From Goniomonas avonlea (Eukaryota; Cryptophyceae; Goniomonadida; Goniomonadaceae): DNA of 24,015 nucleotides. Positions within the stretch are counted from its first letter, which is position 1. Every line of letters starts with the position of its first letter. Under the pieces are notes generated by a model. The model did no database searches and was not told the origin of the DNA. It saw only the letters and a program-made list of their open reading frames with translations. A program made the translations under genes and the position numbers. The DNA lies in the NCBI GenBank assembly GCA_003573635.1, contig QUTJ01031823.1:1-24015 (forward strand), in the 5' to 3' direction. Shown here one piece after another: positions 1 through 8,678 of this stretch.

Positions 1-42
1 CCCACAAAATCTAAGCCCCATGACAGACAATCAAGTGCACAC

Positions 43-617
43 CTTTGCTGCCTCTGTGTCGGACTGCATGGCACACTGTGCCACCACAAACTGGACCAAG
101 GACCGCCCACCCTCAAGTTCCAGATAGCCCTGTGATGCCATGGCAATGATAAGTTGTGCCAGCGCCTTCCTCACCTGCAGCCAATGTCAAGTGCATGGTC
201 ACAGAATCAGGACCATGTGAGTGACGGGGGAAGGGAGGGGGGGGGTGAAGCATGACCATGTGAGAAGGGGGAAGGGAGGGGGGGGGAAAGAAAGAGGGCT
301 CCACACCGCACCTCCAAATCCATTTCGAGGGCCAGCGGCCTGATCCCGGCAACGAGCCACTTGCGCTGCTTCTCAAACTTGTGGTCCAGGCGAGTCACCA
401 CATGCCGCAGAATCAACAGTGCCGCCCACTGACCCTTTGCCTCTTTGGACTCAAGCTTTTGCAGGAGGAAAACCGCAACCTGATGTGTTGGTTAGGGCTA
501 TCCGCACCAGCAGGCTGCAACCTGGGTGCTATTGGCATGCTTACACTTCCAGGGGTTCTTGACAATGCTCTCCACCATCTCTTGAGTTCCTTTGGTGTAG
601 CAAAACCCAGGTGTTCT
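43..617 (-). CDS. MROH1: MROH1-like gene, three confident exons (continues off the left edge)
   Basis: Exon 617-545 reads EHLGFATPKELKRWWRALS and ends at a GTAAGC donor. Exon 479-312 (56 codons) reads VAVFLLQKL, then LLILRHVV and IRPLALEMDLE. Exon 174-43 (44 codons) reads VRKALAQLIIAMASQGYLEL, then VAQCAMQSD. They match, in order, the MROH1 stretch NQKEVLRCF...LAFLLPRL...VRHVI...ILSSMRLPLL...VKRAVVQVISAMAHHGYLE...QQCALP recalled from the human protein. Introns between them are 65 bp (480-544) and 137 bp (175-311), both GT-AG and phase 0. The last exon ends at a GTGTGC donor at 42-41, so the remaining C-terminal part, most of the protein, lies outside the window. No frame damage is seen in these three exons, which argues that the gene is functional. 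Confidence 0.88.
211..286 (+). repeat. Duplicated G-rich unit inside MROH1 intron 175-311
   Basis: A unit beginning GACCATGTGAG and ending in a run of nine or more G occurs twice (211-245 and 254-286), almost unchanged. Each copy carries GGGGGAAGGGAGGG plus a long G run. On the transcribed (minus) strand this is a C-rich pyrimidine tract ahead of the acceptor at 176-175. The duplication explains why this intron is 137 bp when most of its neighbours are 44-73 bp. Confidence 0.85.
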
Positions 618-743
618 CTGCACTAGTGTGGTGTAGCTATCACATCTCTGTCAGTGATGTTGACGTGTAGATCACCCATCTGAGATCGTTCTTTTGAGTA
701 ACGGTAACAGCCTATCGGGATCATGGCACCATCACCTACACAC

Positions 744-806
744 TCAATCAGCGCAGGCAGTGCACGAGATATTGGCACCGGGTCTGTTGCCGCAGCCTCC
801 GAGACC
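744..806 (-). CDS. MROH1: MROH1-like gene, exon encoding VSEAAATDPVPISRALPALIE
   Basis: Minus-strand reading VSEAAATDPVPISRALP aligns with the MROH1 block QILEAAVSVGSRTLETQLDALLAAL. The acceptor AG at 808-807 is preceded by a possible 58-bp intron (donor GTACAC at about 864). That would join upstream codons reading TPLSAARSR in the right phase. The donor is ambiguous: several GTs occur at 735-743 (GTGTGTAGG, GTAGGT, GTGATG), and the choice depends on whether the next exon starts at 617 or 615. The exon belongs to the same gene as its neighbours by order and family match. Exact ends are provisional. Confidence 0.6.
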   Translation of the reverse strand, partial: GLGGCGNRPGANISCTACAD

Positions 807-897
807 CTCACCAGGGAAGTTTGGCACCGGCATCAACAGCACCTGCAGCTGCAGTGGTGTGTACCGGCTCCTGGCAGCCGACAAGGGGGTGTTCAAG

Positions 898-1056
898 GAA
901 GTTTGATGAGGCAGTGTGGCAGTGCATGCTGCCCCTTGTCACACAGCTCATCGAGTCCGGCTCGGTCAGGACCTTTGTACGCCACATCACCAACACCATT
1001 CAAGCCAGATTCAAGCACACAATGGGTTTCTTCCCTGTCACACCCACCATGGCCAT
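898..1056 (-). CDS. MROH1: MROH1-like gene, exon 8 and a following poorly resolved patch
   Basis: Exon 8 begins at 1056 after a strong acceptor and reads MAMVGVTGKKPIV, matching the family helix LAVVEALGPMSHLL that follows QWL in animal MROH1. One attractive model ends this exon after the codon for Ile in KKPI, at 1021, followed by a 48-bp GTGTGC...AAAG intron of the usual size. A second patch at 897-960 reads GLDELCDKGQHALPHCLIKL, resembling the family block LEEQLPKLLPGILALYKK, but in a frame I could not splice cleanly to its neighbours. Either a short exon is mis-drawn, there is a sequence error, or the gene is damaged here. Exon 8 is likely; the internal boundaries of this block are not settled. 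Confidence 0.5.
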
Positions 1057-2249
1057 CTGCACATGAGGCATCAGGGAGGAGCAGTGGTTGGGATTCAACT
1101 CCAGGGTCTCCCACGGGCCGCTATCCCCCTTTGTCACCTCCCCCTGGTTCCGCGGCGTCAGGTGGGTGTATTGGTGTGGTAGGTGCCCTGGCAGTCCCAC
1201 CAGTTCGAGGCCGATACCTCTCCAATCGGTGTGTGAGTTGTCTGGTGCTCCCCGGGGGGACAACTCCGTCACCTCCGGGGGGGCGTCGGTGCCGCTAGGT
1301 CGGACAGCGAGAACCCTCCAGCCGTGGGAACCCGGGATCGTTGTCACGAGGGGGGTGGAGGGCTCCCTCTCCCCTTTACTTCGCCTGTACGTCTCCGGGC
1401 GGCGCCAGGCGTCTCCGGTGCTGAAGAAAGCGAGTGGGCAGACAACTTCGATTCCTGGGAACGAGGTCCTCACGGTGTCCGCCGCGATTGCCATCGTCCA
1501 GACAGACGTCATGGACTTGCTGTTCCTTGTCTCAAGGTCCGCGCGCAGGTGGTGCATCCTTGTGAACCAGTGGGTCGGGGGCACCGAGGTTGGCACGCAG
1601 ATCCATTGGTCCTCTTTCCAGATCGATGTGTCACGGGGTTGGGGTGGTATACCCATGTCGGCCTCTCGTGTCTCTCTGACGGGGGTGGACAGTTGAAGNG
1701 CGCTGTGTAGTAGGGCCGGGCGGGACGGGGCCAGAGCCCTGCTGCCCCGGGCGGTCGGAGGTACAGCCCTGTGCCGGTGTGGTGGGTGTGTAGCCCGTGC
1801 CACCTCCTCCGGTGGGGCACAGGCGGGCTCTGCCTCCGTAGTGCGTTTGCTGCCGGGGGGTAGGGGGTCAGGTATCGGGCCTGTCTGGCGCTTCCCTCTT
1901 GGGGGGGTGTCCCGCTTGGTGTTCCGTACGCGCACCACCTCTGGTGGGACGTCAGGGGCGGCGTCAGGGCTTCGGCCCTGGTTTCCGGTTACGCCTCGTG
2001 CCACGGGGTGGGTGCCTGTTCTACCCTTCTTCGCTGGCCGTGGGGGTCCCTTGTCATGGGAGGCCAGCTCCGGTTGCCGCCGTGTGTGGTCCTGGGTTCC
2101 GTCATTTCCTTCCTCCTCATGTGGTGTAGCACTCACTCGCTCTACAGTGGGGTCCCGTGCCGGGGCCGTGGTTTCCTTAGTCTGAGTGGGGAACCCGGCC
2201 GTCCAGTTGACTCCCAGGAGGGCAGACGACAGTCCCGTGGGTCCACTGA

Positions 2250-2640
2250 GCGTATAGGTCCGTTCGTAGGTGGCCCCGTATTTCGTCAGGATTTCCGCTC
2301 CTGCCTCCAGGGCTATGTTGGTGACCAGGTGGACCTTGCCACGGTTGTACACTAGGCTCGCGTTCGCAAACTCCCCTCCTTCGTTTGCCATTCCAGCCAA
2401 CGCTCGGCCCTTGCAGCCCACCGCGTAGCCACTCGTTGTCGTGGATGGGGAGTTCCTCGAGTGGGCATCAATGTGTCACCGTTCTCGTCCTGCTTTGCTC
2501 CCACCACGTGGGTATGTAGCCCGCAGTTGCGGAGCCATGCCAGGTGTCGCGCCGAGATCTGACAGCCAATGTAAGGGATACGTGTCTGGGGGGGCATGTG
2601 CGATTTGGCGAACAGCCCTGCTTCTTTTAGTCCAATCGTC
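2250..2640 (-). other. SET-like methyltransferase domain downstream of the C48 domain
   Basis: The block starts with KEAGLFAKSHMPPQTRIPYIG, resembling the SET opening box (G.GLFA ... I..Y.G). It ends with GMANEGGEFANASLVY, KVHLVTNIALEAGAEIL and TKYGATYER. These match the SET pattern of a conserved Asn-Ala box, then a strand and helix with I..G.EIL..YG..Y. SET domains transfer methyl groups from S-adenosylmethionine to protein lysines. The central part (about 2390-2480) is less clear. The domain lies about 220 bp downstream of the protease Cys box on the same strand, so the two probably belong to one product. I know of no standard transposon with this pair. Assignment rests on motif spacing by eye. 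Confidence 0.6.
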
Positions 2641-2859
2641 TCTAGGGTGACCGGCTGTCGGACCTCGACTAGGTCTGCCGCACTCAGAACGCCAAGGATT
2701 GGCGTGTCCCACCTACGCTGCTGCTCACTGTCTTCGTCGGCAGAGAGTACGATGGGGTCGGGGGGGTGGGTGCCAAATAAGACATCCAACAGCATCAGGC
2801 GGACCGCTATGAGGTCACTCTTCCGGGAGTCTGTGCTCTCGCCCCTGGCGTGTCTGAGG

Positions 2860-3335
2860 GCGTTGTACACCACGTGCGCTCNGCAGTNGAAGTTGTTCGT
2901 CTGGAGCGGGGTCCTTGGGCGGTTAGGGTGGCTGATATCACTCACCTCACGCGGCCTGCTGATATCACCAACTCACGCGGCCTGCTGGCGACGGCGGAGG
3001 AATTCCTGTAGTGCCCGCACCACGGCCCAGCGGCGCGAATCCATGGGTCTGCGCAGCGAGTCCACGAGTTCTAGGCGTTTTTCCTGCACGTCCACCCGGA
3101 CCAGGTACCAGTGGAGGGCTTCGTGTACTGGGCAGTACATATGTGTTTTTTCTAGTACCTCAAAATGCCTCCGTCTGAAGACGTCCGTGTTATCGGACGC
3201 CACTAGCTTCGTGATCCAGAAGGGGTCGGTCCAGATCGTGGAGGGGAAGTGTGTGTTATAGTATACCATCAGGGCACCGATCACTTCGGAGTTCAGCCAC
3301 TGCCCTCTCTGTAGCGACTTATATTCCACGGCTCT
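2860..3335 (-). other. C48 (Ulp1/SENP-like) cysteine protease domain
   Basis: Ulp1-family landmarks occur in order: LQRGQWLNSEVIGALMVYY (the family's substrate-groove entry, usually L..G.WLND..I), then CPVHEALHWYLVRVD with the catalytic His of the HW pair (codons near 3106-3111). LELVDSL follows, with the expected catalytic Asp, then LQTNNF-x-C-x-AHVV, where the Gln of the oxyanion hole and the catalytic Cys sit. The residues flanking that Cys, normally Asp and Gly, are hidden by N bases at 2888 and 2882; the known bases allow both. C48 proteases cleave SUMO-like or other small-modifier or polyprotein bonds, and copies are carried by several classes of transposon. All catalytic positions that can be read are present. 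Substrate unknown. Confidence 0.8.
2934..2986. repeat. 27-bp tandem duplication inside the C48 domain
   Basis: The unit GATATCACTCACCTCACGCG plus GCCTGCT (2934-2960) is followed by a near copy lacking one base (2961-2986). It lies between the His/Asp half and the Cys half of the protease domain. This looks like a recent local duplication in this copy. Confidence 0.85.
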
Positions 3336-3654
3336 CATGGTGTAGGTATCGCCTGGGCGTGTACCCAGGAGCGTGAAGGGGGTCGGGCGCGGGTGGCGTG
3401 GGGTGCCTTCATTGTGCTGCGCGAGGGAAAGGGCCAGGGGCGGGGCGGTCCAGACGGACGCCAGGACCCTGGGAGAGGAATCGGCGCCGTGCAGGTCAGT
3501 CACGCGGCGGAATAGGTGCGTGTGTCGCGACGCCGGGTTAAGTCCCACGTGGGTCCACTCGCTCTGTCTCCCGCCTTCGTTCAGTTTCCGGGTCCTCGCA
3601 CCCCCCGACACAACTGGGCGGTCAGTCAGGGGCGGCTCCTCGGTGCTGCTCACT

Positions 3655-3795
3655 TGTGTTTGTGCTTGTGTTTGTCCTTGTGTTTGTTCTCGTGTTTGTC
3701 CTTGTGTTTGTCCTTGTGTTTGTTCCTGTGTTTGCTCTTGTGTTTGTTCTTGTGTCTGTTCCCGCGTTTGTTCATGTGTGTCCTCACTTGTGTTT
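3655..3795 (-). repeat. 12-bp tandem repeat encoding Glu/Gly-Gln-Thr-Gln units
   Basis: About ten to twelve imperfect copies of a 12-bp unit (plus strand TTGTGTTTGTYC) encode EQTQ, GQTQ or EQTR on the minus strand, upstream of the C48 domain. The period keeps frame, so copy-number changes would be tolerated by a protein. It probably forms a flexible polar linker. A CRISPR array is excluded: there are no spacers. Confidence 0.9.
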
Positions 3796-3889
3796 GCTCG
3801 TCTCGGTATTCGCCTCCACTTCTCCAACCATGAGTGCCGACGGTGTCGTATCCGCCAGCGTCNGAGCAGGGCACGGATGCGCATTCTAA

Positions 3890-4596
3890 ACGTGTGGTCC
3901 CCTGTATTTACGCTTCTTTGTCCGGACTGTCTGGGTGTGGTACCTCCTTTGCGGTCTCCAGGGACCTATTGGTAGACTAATGTGTTCCCCTATTGGGGTC
4001 ACGTTTTTGCTACGGTTTCGGCGCTTCCTGTTTTTTCGGGGTGTGCTCCCGCCCTGGGGGCAGGGGGCAGCATGGGTGGCCCGAGGGGGAGAGAGGGGGG
4101 GGGAGTTTGCTCGCCGTTCGCGTGCCCGGCGGGCTCGCCGGTTCCTCTTCGCGGGCGTGGCATCCGCAGTGACAGTATGGTCCGTTACTGGTTGTTCGTG
4201 TGTGACACCCCTGGGTTCGCCCTGGGTCGGACCCGGCTGGGTGGATGGGGGTTCCCCTCCGGCTGTGCTCTCGGTAAACGTGGGTTCAGGTGTAGTGTCT
4301 CGCTTTGGTTCCAGGGTGGTCTCGTGGTGATTTTGTGTTGTTGCCTCCCCTCGTGGTTTGTCCCGTTTGTCCTCACGGTTCTCGTGTGCTACATATTCCT
4401 CATAGCGTTGTCGGAGATGAGATTGTTTCTTAGAGTGCTGTTTCTTTCGGTTCCGTGGGGCCAGAGGTGCTGTCACTGTGGGGGTTTTTGTGTGTCCGTG
4501 GTGCTTCGCGTCCTGTACATTGTCCTCGTGGCTGGGACTCTGCTCGCTCGTGTGTGTGTGTTTGCGGTGTCGGCTTGAGCTCGGGCTCCACCACAA
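3890..4596 (-). other. Basic low-complexity ORF at the 5' side of the C48-SET element
   Basis: An open frame of about 235 codons is rich in Arg, Lys, His, Thr and Pro, with runs such as APRNRKKQHSKKQ and RRARRARERR. There is no recognisable fold. Such composition is common in nucleic-acid-binding or nuclear-targeting leader proteins of mobile elements. It is followed closely by the C48-containing reading. The start codon chosen is the first Met at 4596. The opposite strand also shows long open frames here because the minus strand is C/A-rich and stops are rare; those are shadows. Function unknown. Confidence 0.35.
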
Positions 4597-4599
4597 TCA

Positions 4600-4815
4600 A
4601 ACGCATCTGTTCTGGTGCTTGCCGAGATAGGCATCCAGTTCATCTGTGGGGGTGACCTGGCAGAAGCAGGCCCAATCACACCACCCGCCGAGACTGTAGT
4701 CATGATGGATGACTCCTACCCTCGAACCCAGCTCCGCCACCTGACAGGCCTCCTCTCCCACCTCTGTGTAGGATGGCAGGACCGATATTGGCCTCTCCTT
4801 CCCTTATTTCTTATG
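4600..4815 (+). mobile_element. Short reverse-transcriptase fragment (fossil)
   Basis: The plus-strand reading contains VVMMDDSY followed by HLTGLLSHL and GWQDRYW. This parallels the MDDYY ... LGYLTGL ... GWQDKADKTM series in the retroelement copies at 11.4-14.0 kb, where MDD is the catalytic box of the RT palm. Only about 200 bp is recognisable. It is a broken, old fragment of the same retroelement family, lying between the C48-SET element and the DIRS-like element. Confidence 0.4.
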
Positions 4816-4857
4816 TATACGTGCACTTTTCAAGTTGGCAGGTTGCCATACAAGAGT

Positions 4858-6130
4858 CATGGTTGAAGTGCAAGTTGTCCTGAGAGGTATGACTGTGCAG
4901 CAGTTGCGCGCGGCAGCAGCTAGGTGTGGGTTGAATTTCGCTCTGAATTCACCGAAAGATGCCATCCTGGCAAGGATCTTGGATGCCATTGCCACCAAGC
5001 CTGATCCAGAGGGTGACGATGCTATCCTCTGCCGACACGTCAAGCCGGGGCGCAGGGCGACAATGCTGGGGTTGGTGGTGCTCCATTTGCCCCCCAGAAT
5101 GTCGCTGTGAATGGTGTTGGGGTGCCTGAGGGTGGAATCCTTCCTGTTCCAGACCAAGGTCCTGCGGGTGCAGATCTGCAGGCTTGGATGGCTAATTTAG
5201 AGAGGTTTTCTGGTAGGGCGTGCACCTGATCCCCCACAGGTTGCCAGTGATTTGGAGTTCTTGTGACGTCGTGTGGCGGAGTTGGAAGGTTGTGACGCCA
5301 CTGGTTCTCGTGCTGGTGGGCTGCCTGGAGAGTATTCTGGCCAAATGCTGGCGGTTTTGCTCCTGGTAATTTTGGTGTTGACTCTGCCAGCGGCATGTTT
5401 TTTCCTCCTGCTGCTAAAGCTGCTTCTTCCCCTGTTCCTGTCCCTGGTGCCAGGGTGCCTTGATATGGCCCAGGGACTGCAGCTGGAGCTCTTGGAGCTG
5501 GTCCAGGGGCAGGATATACCGGTCAGTCCAGTGATTTTGAATCATTGGTCTCTCGCTTGATGTGTTGTTCCCGGGCTAGGGACTTTGATGGTGATCCCAT
5601 GAGTGCTTTGGTGTCTAATATCATGTCTCAATTGCCGCCTGGTGCAGTGTGTGAGGCTGCTGCTGCAGTGTGTGAGGAAGCTCTCAGCGCCACAGCTGTC
5701 GTGGGAAAGGTTTCACCTGAAGTGAAGGACAGGGTGCTCAAGCGCTATGCTCTAGAGGAGTGGCAGGCAGCTGAAGTCAAAAGGTTGCTTGAGATTGAGA
5801 GTAAAGAGTCGAAGAAGCTTAAGTGTGAGCAGAATGAGGAGTGTCAGGTGGTTGCCCGGCAGGCTTTGGCGGTGTCTATGCGAGAGTTACCGGCAGCTAC
5901 CACTAGTGCAGTGTCACAGTGTGCGCAGGCTCGGGCTTTCTCAGTGGTGGTTTTGGGTCAACACAGGGTGGTCAGCGGGGGGCGCTTTCCATGGCAAAGG
6001 GTGTGTCTATGAGTCTGGGTGGCACGGTGGATCGCACAACACACCAGTGCTATAGGTGTCAGCGGTTTGGTCACGACAGTTGGGAGCACGAGAGGCCGGA
6101 TTTGAGGGATTGTATTGCCGCGCTGTTTGG
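4858..6130 (+). other. Gag-like part of the DIRS-like fossil
   Basis: The beginning reads VLRGMTVQQLRAAAARCGLN then AILARILDAI, resembling a SAP-type helix-extended-helix DNA-binding motif. The middle (about 5580-5930) is charged and helix-prone, rich in Ala, Glu and Lys. The end holds CYRCQRFGHDSWEHE (about 6049-6094), a zinc-knuckle-like C-x2-C-x4-H motif typical of Gag nucleocapsids. It precedes the RT in the same direction, as expected for ORF1 of such elements. Confidence 0.5.
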
Positions 6131-6639
6131 CCAGGGCATGGTTGCTGGTGGTGGTGTTGCTGGTAGCGATGGCGGTGGTGGTACGGGTGTGTCAGAGGGT
6201 TCTCGGTCTGTGGCTGGTGTGTCTTTGCCATCCTTGTTGCTGCCATCTGCTCCTGCGCCGTAGGGGTGCCCCGTTGCTGTGGTGCAGGTCAGGTGTGTGT
6301 CTGGCTCTAGTGCTCTGGGTCACAGTGGCACCACAGTAGATGTGGTGTCAGTCTTGGTTGCAGGAGGGAGGCAGTTGGTACTATTCTTGCTGTGCTTGGA
6401 GTGTCTGTTCATGTTGACTCAGAGCTGGGGGTTGAGGACTGTGACATTTGTGATTTGGTGGTGTTGTTGTGTCAGCAAGCTCTGTCCGTGCTGTCACTGG
6501 CTACCACGCTGGTGGCCCGGGTTGCTCTAGCTCTGCGACTTTGAGCTGCAGAGAGGGTGACTTTCGGGAGTTCCCTCAGTTCGAGCCAGTCTCTTGCGGA
6601 CCCTGACCTGTGAGTGTCCTTTTCCTCCGGATTCGCCCC

Positions 6640-7720
6640 TCCTACCTCCAGATGTTCCACAGTTGTCTCAGAACTTGTGGGCTCTCTTCAACTTGCCACT
6701 GATTGGTTGTTGCCTGACTTTGTTGCCCGTGGTATCCACAGGCCGCACATTGTGTCTAACTGGCACAGACTGGTTGCTCGTCTCTCAATGCAGGTGTCGC
6801 GCTGGTTGCAGTTTGGGTACAAGATTTGGCCTGACGACCCGGTCCTTCAGATCTGAATTTGTAACCCTCCTGGTCTTGGGGAGGAGCGGTGTGTGGCTCG
6901 ATACTCAGATTGTGTCCCTGTGTGCCTCAGGGGCTGTGTCGTTGTGTGTAGAGAGGCCACATGTTGTGTGTCCTATTCATGTGGTGCCTAAGCAAGGGCT
7001 GGCATTGTGGCAAATGGTGCACGGTTTGTGGGCGTTGAATGACTATTTGAAGAACTGGCATGTGAAAGATGAGACTGCTCGGATGGTCCCTGATCTAGTT
7101 CGCCCTGGTGATTACTGTTTCCCGTTTGATCTCTGTGCCAGCTATCATCATTCACTGTTTCACCTTCAGTGGCACAGACGGTTCTTCAGGTTTGATGTGC
7201 TTCCATTTGGGGTTCGCTTCGCGTGTGGAGTCTTTACGAAGCTGATCCGTCAGCTAGTGAACATTTGACGGGTGAGGGTTTTTTGGTGCCGGTGTGCCTG
7301 ATTTATACTTTGCACCACCCCTGCTGTTGAACCCACCTGGTTTTCGCCGTGGTCTTCTGCAGGTTACTGTGTACTTGGTTCACTTGTTATTTGTCACTCC
7401 CTCATACTCGCTTGCTTGTGCTATCCGGGACGTAGTGTTGCGATTTCTTGCTGATCTTGGGTTCTCAGTCAATGAGAAATTGTGCTTGGAGCCGTCTCAG
7501 GTGATTCGGTACTTGGGTTTCATGTTCAATACCACTGTGGTTAATGATTGTGGTGAGGTGGTTGGGCGGGTTTTCGTGCCTGAGGCCAAGCTTGAACACT
7601 TGAAAGTTTCATTGGGGCAGTTGTGTGACGACTTTGACCACACAACAGCATGTTCGGTTGCTAAGATAGCAGGTCAGCTAATCAGCATGGCTGGTGCTTT
7701 GTGGCCTACTCGCCTCATGC
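6640..7720 (+). other. Reverse transcriptase part of the DIRS-like fossil
   Basis: Motifs in order: RPHVVCPIHVVPKQG and MVHGLWALNDYL (RT fingers), FPFDLCASYHHSLFHL (palm motif A region), FFRFDVLPFGVRFACGVFTK (motif B region), a motif C region, then FLADLGFSVNEKLCLEPSQV and IRYLGFMFNTT (thumb entry) and KIAGQLISMAGAL (connection). This is the order and wording of DIRS-group RTs. Part of a broken element. Confidence 0.75.
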
Positions 7721-7899
7721 CACGGGGGTTGTTTGTGTGCATTGCTGTGGTCATGGTGGCAGTTTGCTCAGGTTGTTGCTTTTCATCCAGGTGTGCGGGA
7801 GGAGGTGCTGTGGTGGATCTAGCACTTGGACCCGTGGACACAGGAGGGCACAGAGATGTGGTGGTCCACTTGTATGCAGGTGCTGCGTGACTTCCAATG

Positions 7900-8330
7900 C
7901 TTCGCGAATGGGGTGGGGTGTGTGGCATTAGGATATTGGTTGCACATGAGTCCTGGGATATGAGTCCTGGGATGAGGACTCGTACTCGCGCACGCGAGTT
8001 GTGGTCGGTAGCACAGTCTGCCTGTTGTGCAGTTGTGGCCGAGTGGATTCCAGGTACACATATGGTGCTCGAGGGTGTCAATGCTTTGTCCCGTGAGTGT
8101 TTGTTTGACAGGAGTGATTGGATGCTGTTGCCAGAGCTGTGTCTGCAGGTGCAGCAGTCGTTTGGCTGCCAGATCAGGTCAACTACTGTGCCACGAGTCA
8201 GAACCGCCAGCGCCCAAGTTTTAACTCTCAGTTGTGGGAGGCAGAGAGCGAGGCGGTTAACTGTTTCACAGTGTCTGACTGGGGTGTTTCATTGGGGGTG
8301 CAGAGAGGGTGTGTGCCGCAGCCACTAGCG
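7900..8330 (+). other. RNase H region of the DIRS-like fossil
   Basis: VAEWIPGTHMVLEGVNALSR followed by SDWMLLPELCLQVQQSFG and then FNSQLWEAESEAVNCF reproduces the end of the RNase H domain in DIRS-type elements (WIP....AD.LSR..D..DW.L; FNS......EAVD.F). In complete relatives a recombinase or methylase-like domain follows; none could be identified here. Confidence 0.65.
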
Positions 8331-8520
8331 CTGCAGTGGGGTCAACAGCTGCTAGTACTGTGTGGGAGGACTTCCTGGGTTCTGGTCGTCCACCATGCCC
8401 AGCCATGTCAACAGGGTCTATTCGCAAGCATTGTGTGACTCAGCTGAAATGTGTGGTGGAGTTAACCCCAATTCAGATGTGCTCTTTGCTAGAGAGGTTT
8501 TATGGACTGTTAGGGATCGC

Positions 8521-8678
8521 AATATCGCTGTATACCTTGCGACCCAGGTGAGTTATAAGGTCTGTGGTTTTGAGGACGGGACGTTTCTGGAGGATGGGAG
8601 GTTGTGTTTGTGGTCAGGAGTGCTGAAGCAGGTGAAAATGTGTTTCATTTCACATTTCAATATGGCTGTATACCTTGC
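8521..8678 (+). repeat. 20-bp direct repeat near the 3' side of the DIRS-like fossil
   Basis: AATATCGCTGTATACCTTGC at 8521-8540 recurs at 8659-8678 with one base different, 138 bp apart. It could be a remnant of the split direct repeats known from Ngaro-type elements, or chance local duplication. Confidence 0.6.

Larger units (their letters stand above)
1060..4596 (-). mobile_element. Unrecognised element with Ulp1-like protease and SET domains
   Basis: Minus-strand coding sequence fills this block. In order it contains a basic, Arg/Lys/His-rich part (about 4596-3890), a Gln/Thr 12-bp repeat tract (3655-3795), a C48 (Ulp1/SENP) protease domain (about 3335-2860), a SET-like domain (about 2640-2250) and a long Pro/Arg/Thr-rich tail (about 2250-1060). 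I recognise no transposase, reverse transcriptase or capsid gene, and no terminal repeats by eye, so its class is open. It could be a mobile element, a virus-derived element or a nested host gene. Because a virus-like origin is not excluded I treat it as a fossil: the reading is interrupted in a few places, otherwise its domains are well preserved. All four N bases of the window lie here, consistent with a multi-copy sequence collapsed in assembly. It appears younger than the other cargo. Confidence 0.5.

Noticed and set aside
821-1066. Plus-strand frame reading VWQCMLPLVTQLIESGSVRTFV
   Set aside because: It looks helical but is antisense to the MROH1 exon block, whose minus-strand reading matches the family in order and context.
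1000-2250. A known enzyme domain in the Pro/Arg/Thr-rich tail of the C48-SET element (for example a DNA adenine methylase)
   Set aside because: No NPPY-type or SAM-binding motif could be found; the openness of the frame is explained by C-rich composition.
2934-2986. Possible 18-19-bp micro-introns (GTGAG...ATATCAG) suggested by the 27-bp duplication
   Set aside because: The GT and AG arise from the duplicated unit itself; nothing else in the window supports introns that short (smallest convincing one is 44 bp).
3655-3795. CRISPR-like array
   Set aside because: The 12-bp units are contiguous, without unique spacers, and lie in frame within a eukaryotic coding region.
3516-3889. Plus-strand frames with Leu/Cys/Val repeats resembling membrane proteins
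   Set aside because: They are mirror readings of the minus-strand 12-bp Gln-Thr repeat.
8521-8678. Long terminal repeats of the DIRS-like element
   Set aside because: Only a 20-bp repeat is shared; no longer terminal identity is visible on either side of the element.
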